64,000 nt of DNA from Ephemerocybe angulata (taxonomy: Eukaryota; Basidiomycota; Agaricomycetes; Agaricales; Psathyrellaceae): contig JAACJK010000165.1 in NCBI GenBank assembly GCA_013368325.1, forward strand, positions 1,054,001-1,118,000, given 5' to 3'. Below are positions 57,122 through 64,000 of the stretch, one piece after another. Each line of letters opens with the position of its first letter. Positions within the stretch are counted from its first letter, which is position 1. The notes under the pieces are model-generated. The model was not told the origin of the DNA, searched no databases, and was given only the letters and a program-made list of their open reading frames with translations. The translations under genes were made by a program, and so were the position numbers.

Positions 57122-57479
57122 TTGAAGGACATGGGTTTTTGTGCTATATATGGCGGCCGGACTCTGCGTGGCCCACCGCGTCCGCCCTCCACTGGCGCTC
57201 ACCTCTGGTTCCCCGTGCCAAATATGGGTGGAATTCTTTCCAATACACGCCATATCCCCAGCCTCGCCCCCATTTAAACCATATTACTCCTCAATATTTA
57301 CAAGGGCAATTCTGCACAAATGTCGCGCTCACGGCCAATGGCTTGGACTCTGCCGGCGTGCCAATCCCAATTTAGGGTCAAGTGCATAGTCTTCTGTGTC
57401 CCGCCAGCAGGACATACTCGGCGGTACAGGGCCAATCCAGTCCTTAGCGCGGGTTTCGCTTTTTTGACATTCACCTATT

Positions 57480-58420
57480 CACATGCGGTGAGTTCGTTTC
57501 GCGCGTTCTTGAGAAATTTACGCCTGTCAGTCGTGCGGAGGCCGAGTATGTTCTCCCGCAATCCCGGATGTACCTCCCATCCAAATCCCCCGATGCGCGG
57601 CTTACCCAGGGACCTCATGCTCACAATTAGGATTCCTCCGGGCGCGCGTTATACCGCTGGACACAAATTCGAAGCCCTTTCGATGGTAGGGGGCGTTGCT
57701 GTAGAGCTATATCCGCGCCTTCCCCTCCCCCCTCCCCCATCACCAACCCGCCCATATCTCCATCACCCCTGCTCCGTTCGGCGAGATCTCTTCGGCGATG
57801 CCTTTGCATTTACGTGGACTGCGAAAGCAAAGCGTCGCATGGGCCGGAAAGTGTTGAATTGGAGTCTTGGGCCCGTCGTACCCAAGTCCACTTTCTGGGC
57901 ATCCAGCTCTTTTCACCCGGTGAGTTTTCTTCGCACCCTCTGTGTCCAACTCAACCTGCTATGTATACCCACCATTGCTCCAAACATTTTGAGCTTGGAC
58001 ATATGCCTGGAAGTCACCCCAAAGGTATGCAATTGCTCGTATATTGCCATATCTCCCCAAATGTTCAGTCCCCCCGTTCGCGCAACGGTCGGTGGCCTTC
58101 GCGATACATTCTTGGTGTCACCCGACGTTTTATTACGAGCTAAACACGAATACGAGGTTTTTTTGTCTCTCCGTTAACTTCTCGCCGAGATATCGGCGCA
58201 CCTCTTCCACCCCGCTCCCCCATCACCCGCCCGCCCATATCTCGGTCATCCGGGCGCCGTTCGGCGTGATTCCTTTTTGCTGCCTTTGCATCTACCTGTT
58301 CCTTCAACGCTGAGCGTTTGTTTCGCCAAAAGGCGTCGATCTGCGGCCTCGCGCTCGAAATACCCAAGTCCGCTTTTTGGACATTGCTCGTCGCCCACGC
58401 ACAGTACTCAAACTGCACTA
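57480..58420 (+). repeat. Two diverged copies of a ~460-bp repeat
   Basis: Segments near 57720-57900 and 58195-58390 share CTCCCCCATCACC, CGCCCATATCTC, a GCCTTTGCAT block and CCCAAGTCC(A/G)CTTT in the same order. The long plus ORF over this area (57320-58177) is a by-product. Confidence 0.6.
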
Positions 58421-61400
58421 CGTGCATATGTTACCGTGTCTCCGACCGCGCATATACATGCGTGGCCTGCGATGGCATGCGAGTTCATGTTGAACTTGTG
58501 TGTACCGTCGGATATTCTCCACGTGCGAGTGCATGGTAAACAAGCCCACCGACGGAAAGTCAGACTCGTAGACTCGCGTATGTTTGTGTGTGAATCTCTG
58601 CACCCACCACGCACGACTGCGTGGAGAGTACGTGAGCAAAATCGGAGATGCAGTCCTCGATAGGGTACGTGAACCCAATACTCTCCGATGTAATACTGGT
58701 GCATACATCACATTCGCCCTCCCCCTTTCTATTGACCTGCCCCCAGGACTCGTAAATACTTACCACAAATAAGCTTAATCCGCGTTGGTTTCCAGCCCAC
58801 GCCGAGACTGTACAAAGGCCATAGCGCACTCGGGCCCCAACCCGGTACTCAAATCAAATCAATTCGCCATATCATTCATAGGCTAATTCTACGAACTCGA
58901 TTGAGTTCACTACTATCTGTCAGCACAAATGCTCAAGTCAGTGGGCTGACGCCTTCGTCGTGTTTCCACCGACACGCCACGCCCATGCAGATATGCACCT
59001 GGACACACACACACACACCCTCGACAATTCGACATACAGATTTTCATTGCAAGCATTTCCGCACACACGAACGACACGGTGAGCCGCACGGCTTGACACA
59101 TTTATGGTATGGTGACTAGGAGGGCACAAACCTTTCAGTGCACAGTGCCGAGACGACAGCCTTCCGTGTCCCGCCAGCGGGACAGCCATCAGCCAACCAT
59201 CAGCATTCCCCGATGGCTTAGGGTTATCGAGAGGGAAAAAAAACTTATGTGTGCTCACCTGAAGGACGGCTACAAAATAGGTAGGTGAAATGGAGGATGA
59301 TTGAAAGAACGCTGTACTCACACAGTGAAGGACGACTACAGAGTATGTAAGTACAACGGAGGAGGAGGACCGAGAATAAGTCGCACGGCTTCGACCAATC
59401 AAGAGGTGGTTGAGGTGGGGTAAACGGCATAACATGGGTGTGAAGTCGTTACACTTGCACCCGTACTGTACGGCGCGTGCATGTGTAGATATGCCCATTA
59501 AAAGCACACGTCTCCGTAGACAGTGGGTATACAGCCTCGCGCAGTACAGTGCAATTCATCGTCGACCCCTGTGTGTATCCCACTGTCCACCCTCAAAAAA
59601 TCGACATACACACTGTCAATGACATGGTGAGTTCCATGGATTGGCACCTCTGGCGCACGGTGACCAGCAGGATGGCATGGACGCACAGTGCCCAGACGAC
59701 AGCATCTTGTGTCCCGCCAGCGGGACAATCATCACTGTTTGCTCATACTGGATAGAGGATGACGGTCAATGCTGCAGTCGCACTGTACTCCCAGTGCAGC
59801 AGTAAACATACACGCCGACGGCCCACACAGGCTGGTAGGAAAATCAACTGTCACTTCAGGCAAAGCGACGACCGGTGTTGAAATACGCCGAATTTCGCGC
59901 GTTTAGCGCAGAAAGTCTACACCCACTCTCAGTGATTAAGTCTCTGGGTAAATACCCAGAGTCCCTACCAACGTCTCGCATCCCGCTCAAGATGCGAGAG
60001 CTGGCAAGGTGCAGCACTAACTTACCTGGACGTGCGGCCAGGGAGATGCGAGTAGCAGGCGCGCGGCGCCTAGATAAGCGCCTGCCCCCGCACTTTAATC
60101 GTCAAGTAAAAAGATATATATTATGTATCTAGCTAATTTGGCGCACCTCTAAAAGATAAGTAGCAGTGCGTAGGCCTGGCAAGCGTACGCAAGGCGCGCT
60201 GAGCCAACCCAAATCAACGGCGCGCGACTGAGACCCAAGGGGCACCCCGCTTCCATGGCACATGAGCTCCTCAAAACCACCGGAGGACTTTTTCTTCCAC
60301 GCCCTGGGCATCTATAAGGTCATCTTGACCTGGAAGAAGCAGATCGGAGTACCAGATGGCACTCCGCATCCACCCAGTTTCCCGTGCTTGGTGTTTTGTA
60401 GAATTTTGTATATACCAAACGATTGTACCTAGGATAGAGCATGAGTTAGTACCCAGCAGATCAAGGCTTACCTTGTGTGAATTTCCCCAATTCCCCTAGT
60501 CCCCGTCTTGACCGTGCGCGATTTACTTCGCGTTTCTGTCGCCACCTGTCGATCTTGCATCGACGACCCGATTGCGCACTTTGTCTCGCGCCTCCTACCT
60601 CTCCTCGGCCTTCCTCGTCGTATCGTACACGTCCTACAGTTGTGTATTAGCGTACTACCTGAGTCCCCAGAACCTACCGAGACTTTTGTCAGCCCCGCGC
60701 GCGCCTACCGCTCACCTAAGCGCCCGTTTCCACGAACCCGTTTCTGAGGGCATTCCCTCTACGCAGAAAATCAGATAAATTCATGTAAATTCTTAGAAAT
60801 ATTAATAACCTCTGAAACCGACTTTACAAAAACCTGAGACCTTTCGCGAGCGACTAGTTACGCGAGACTGCCCGTTTTCGGCCAGCTGAATCCCGGCGGA
60901 TACCCCTTAGGTCGGAATAAATCCAATAAAATCTTGAGAATTCATTGAAATATTCAGAACCTCAGAAAGACGAATCTAAAAGGCAATTCACATAGACCTT
61001 ACTTGTACCCAAGTCCGTGCTCACGCGTAGAGCGCATCACAAACAACTCCTAACTTCAGGCAAGGTCCAGTTATGGCGAGCCAAACCCAATCACCATAAG
61101 TCCCTTCAACAGTTCCAGCACCCTAACCAGCGCATCAAAACGGCTCAGGGTTAGCGGCGTCTACCCTCTGCCTCCCGACCCTGTCACTAACATCCCCACG
61201 TCCCATGCATAAACTCAGTACATGAGGAACGATTTCAGCCAAGTTTCGGTACATCTTCATACACGCCTTTTCAATGACGCACACCCACCTTGAAATTATT
61301 GGTACATGCCACAATCGGGTTGGTCTTGTTCGCACACCAAGCTGCAAAGCCAAGAGTCGTGTCGGAGTGAATTTAGGAGGCATTGTATGAGCTGTGCGGC

Positions 61401-61816
61401 TGTAATTTATCTCTTTTTCTAACCTTCCAGCAGATCTCACCCCTCGCGACCACCCTATACTGAATCAATATCTGTTATTATCATCAGATCAACCTATCTT
61501 AAGCTGGAACTCAGCGCTGAGGGCGTAGAAGGGCTTCAGAAGTCGCGACGCGGTGCTTCCGACTATACAAAGGTAATACATCGGACAAAGTGAAGTCACA
61601 CCTGATTACTGGGAAGACACATCTATCCGATGGTGGGAGGGTTCTCGAAGACTGTGGGTGCCGATATGCACCCTCGGTGTATCTCCAAAGGTCCACAGTG
61701 ATCTCGATTTACATACGAGCGAATATTCACCACGCTTGCGCCCAAAATATCGACGGTGTTCTCGATTTACCTCTTCGACCCCCGCCCATTCGTCCTCAGC
61801 CCTTTGCCCTTCATCC
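58421..61816. other. Gene-poor repetitive region
   Basis: No convincing gene. Visible structure: a ~65-bp duplication at 59245-59345 (GAAGGACG(G/A)CTACA twice); two hairpins at 59942-59961 (CTCTGGGTA) and 59974-59999 (TCTCGCATC); two similar AT-rich stretches near 60775 and 60930 (AAATATT with CTC(A/T)GAAA). Short ORFs at 60508 and 61135 show no family features. Confidence 0.45.
59167..59184. repeat. Dispersed 18-bp palindrome, four sites
   Basis: TGTCCCGCCAGCGGGACA is a perfect 8-bp stem with a CA loop here and at 59710-59727. The same motif with one stem mismatch (CAGCAGGACA) lies at 57397-57414 and 63063-63080. Upstream of the first two sites the sequence is also similar (CACAGTGCC then AGACGACAGC). 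Confidence 0.8.
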
Positions 61817-62916
61817 ATGCCCTACATTGGAATCCCAGGCGCATTACTACGCCTCTACTATACCTTGCCCTCTGTCAATGCTCCCTGGTGTTGGGACCGA
61901 TGGAAGGATATCACTGACGTTCGCTCGGGTCTCTTCCCTGAGGAAGACGCCAACCTGCCCCCTGGTTTGACCCGGTCCGACGCAGCAGCCATTCGCTTGT
62001 ACTTCGAAGCTTATGCTGCCCTCTCGACCGATTCCGAACGCGAGGTGTTCCTGCGCAAAGAATACCTTCCCGGTTCTGCTATTTGGGAGACGTGGGTTAC
62101 GACGATGTGGTCCCACCAGAAAATAGCAGCCATCATCGAGGTGTCTCTCGGTGCAGTGCATTGTCTTCCCTTTCAGGTCGTCCAGGCGGAGAACCTTCTA
62201 ACCCTTCCAACAGACCTTCCAGTCCATAGAGCTTGCGACGAAATCGCGGGCGTTCTCTTTGGTGCCCAAGGTCTACACAACGGCAGGGTGAAGCCCCTCC
62301 TCCGCGGAACCGTCATGGCCATCGCTTCTTGTACTTCGCGGAACCTTCTCTGCAGCGCTAAGCGCATCGTAAAGCGGGCTGAAAAGACAGAACTGGCGAT
62401 CAACAAGGTTCTGGAGGGTAAGCCGGTAATAGCCTTCACTTATCTCAATATTTCTGACTTGAGCTCTAGATCTTGTTGGTGGTTCGCCCACGGAGACAGC
62501 CACGGCAAATTTCGTCAACCTCCTCCATGACTGGCGGAAGGATATCAAGTGCTGGGGTGCAAAGGATAAGCTCAAGCGACTGGCTCAATTCGAGGCTGAG
62601 TTGACTGCGATCAGGGAGGGGCTCGGAGGAATTCCCCCCCAACCCCAACTCCTCCTTGCGAAGTGGTGTGCGCATCCTCGCTTTTCTTCTCTTTTACACC
62701 GCCTGACCGTCCATCTGCAGCGACTCGCATTAACCCGTACGACTTCAGGCGACTGGCGAAGCAGGAATCCGTCGACGACCTTCTCGATCTCCTAAAGTAC
62801 TACTTCGAGCCCAGCGCCCGATCTCGTTCGTCTACCCCTGTTTTGTGCGTCCGGTCATCTGATCCTGCTCCCCGCTTTAAATCTGACCTCGCCCCAGGCT
62901 GGAACCTGTACAATGA
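61817..62916 (+). CDS. Hypothetical protein, 313 aa
   Basis: Exons 61817-62417, 62470-62667, 62721-62844 and 62898-62916 join in phase. The product is largely helical and soluble, beginning MPYIGIPGALLRLYYTLPSV, with WDRWKDITDVRSGLFPEEDA and a C-terminal part rich in Leu, Asp and Lys (YDFRRLAKQESVDDLLDLLK). I recognise no domain. Four consistent introns argue for a real gene. The C-terminus abuts repeat DNA carrying the 18-bp palindrome, so the last exon may be altered. No functional link to neighbours. Confidence 0.55.
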
Positions 62917-63747
62917 ACACAAGAATTATGTATTTGTTCTCTCCTATGATATTTGCGATGCCGACTCGTGTACCGGGGGGAGGTGTCAACCGACGGCAAA
63001 GGGGCAGAGCAGCTGTGAATGGAGCGCCAGGTCTAGCGCCCGATTGAGCAAGGACGGCGACATGTCCCGCCAGCAGGACAGCCGTCAGCGTCATCTAGGT
63101 GGGAGAGCTAGGCTCAACCATTGCGCGGTCCCGAGTAACAGACGTAAAATCAGATTTTGGCTGATTGCAGATCCAAGGTCCCGAGCAGCGGAGGTAAAAT
63201 AAAATTTTGGCTTTTCACTTTGTGCCTGATCAGCCCTGAATCTCCGTTGGAGTGGCTTCTCGCTTCCATTAGCAACCAAAGAATGGCTTCTTTAATAAAT
63301 TGCCTGTTCGGAGCTCGGGCCTGCAAGCATGCCAACGAAAAGCTCGGATGACGCGCCGCTCACAAAACCAGGCGGCGAAGAGCACAGAACGACACCCCTT
63401 CCCAACAGCCATGCTCACCATTACACATCTGAGAGGCCAATTCACCTTGGTATTCCTCCTGTCCCCTCCGTTCTCCTGCACCACTGACACATATGCTGCC
63501 CAGTTCTCCGAAGACAACCCTGCAGCAAGGAAACTCGTGATCCCTGACGATTTCTGCAGTGCGTACACTCATGTATCCTCATTGACCCCGCTACATGGCG
63601 CATTTCCAGGGCATTACCGGGAGAATATAATGTTTACCCTTACATTTGCCCCGGCCAACGCCGTCAACTGTCTAGCTACCTTCCCTGTATGTCCTGCTAC
63701 TCCCTATTCCCAGAACAAAACCTCACAGCAAGTAGGGTACACACAGC
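62917..63747. repeat. Repeat-rich DNA
   Basis: Contains one 18-bp palindrome (63063) and a tandem duplication of about 50 bp (63127-63210, GGTCCCGAG(T/C)A then AAAATTTTGG-type ends). ORFs through this stretch are not supported as genes. Confidence 0.5.
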
Positions 63748-64000
63748 TCTGAGTTGCTCCTGGAAATGTGCCTCCAATACATCCAGGACCACGGTTTAGC
63801 TGCTTTCGATGGAGTTTGCTCCATTGCAGCTTCCCGTGTTCACAGAAATGTCCTGTTCTTTACAGTCGACTCCCCGGACGTCATCCAGAGGTTAGAAGCC
63901 GAAAGGCTGTTCGGGCTCCCTAACTTTCAGGACCTCACAGCCGTCCCATTCGACGGGTTCTCCCTGCTTCAGGAGAGGACCAACTACCCGTGCACCGACC
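63748..64000 (+). CDS. Partial hypothetical CDS running off the right edge
   Basis: After a possible acceptor (ACACACAG at 63740-63747) the frame beginning SELLLEMCLQYIQDHGLAAF is open to the end of the window, with balanced protein-like composition (VLFFTVDSPDVIQRLEAER). No ATG-initiated upstream exon in matching phase was found. The family is not recognised; a retroelement ORF1-like protein is possible. Confidence 0.35.

Noticed and set aside
57320..58177. 285-codon ORF
   Set aside because: It spans a diverged duplicated non-coding repeat and has no family features.
61135..61440. Minus ORF of 101 codons
   Set aside because: No domain or paralogue; lies in repeat-rich DNA.

Overview
The window looks like nuclear DNA of a filamentous basidiomycete, most likely a mushroom-forming fungus (Agaricomycetes). 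Genes carry many short GT-AG introns (about 49-90 bp) on both strands without operons, and the families fit: TPR-CHAT proteins, DUF1996 secreted proteins, F-box/zinc-ribbon proteins, a Kex2-type repeat precursor, and tRNA-like and hAT-like repeats. Exon structures below were built by hand from splice signals and reading phase; where two copies exist they were checked against each other.

The organising feature is a large imperfect inverted duplication. On the left arm, all on the minus strand, lie a voltage-gated K+ channel gene (K1, 3961-8251), an F-box gene (F1, 9920-12242) and a pyruvate dehydrogenase E1-alpha copy (P1, 17065-18862). On the right arm, on the plus strand and in mirror order, lie P3 (41762-43942), F2 (45698-48013) and K2 (50094-55490). 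A further E1-alpha copy, P2 (27920-30035, minus), is a direct duplicate of the P1 segment including its flanks. Decay is uneven: K1 is intact and K2 is broken in S6; P3 is intact, P2 has lost its start-codon frame and P1 has lost its first exons; both F-box copies are intact with identical exon lengths.

Between these units lie: a 5'-truncated TPR-CHAT gene (1-3231) with ten near-identical 135-bp repeats and its decayed relative (31510-34055); a secreted Kex2-type repeat precursor (14599-15303); two other small secreted proteins (20703-21184 and 48829-49400); a DUF1996 gene with an inferred 5-nt exon (34866-36525); and a delta-12-type fatty acid desaturase (37396-38954).

The most unusual unit is 21287-26160. 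Imperfect 41-bp terminal inverted repeats and inverted arrays of a 7-bp motif bound two divergent spliced genes of 267 and 720 aa, the larger with an HMG-box-like segment and an RGG-type tail. It looks like a DNA transposon or cargo unit of a type I cannot name. It holds a nested 649-bp non-autonomous element with perfect 9-bp target duplications.

From 55.5 kb to the end the sequence is mostly repeats: a glutathione S-transferase pseudogene, tRNA-like SINE candidates, a dispersed 18-bp palindrome, one hypothetical spliced gene (61817-62916) and an ORF running off the right edge.
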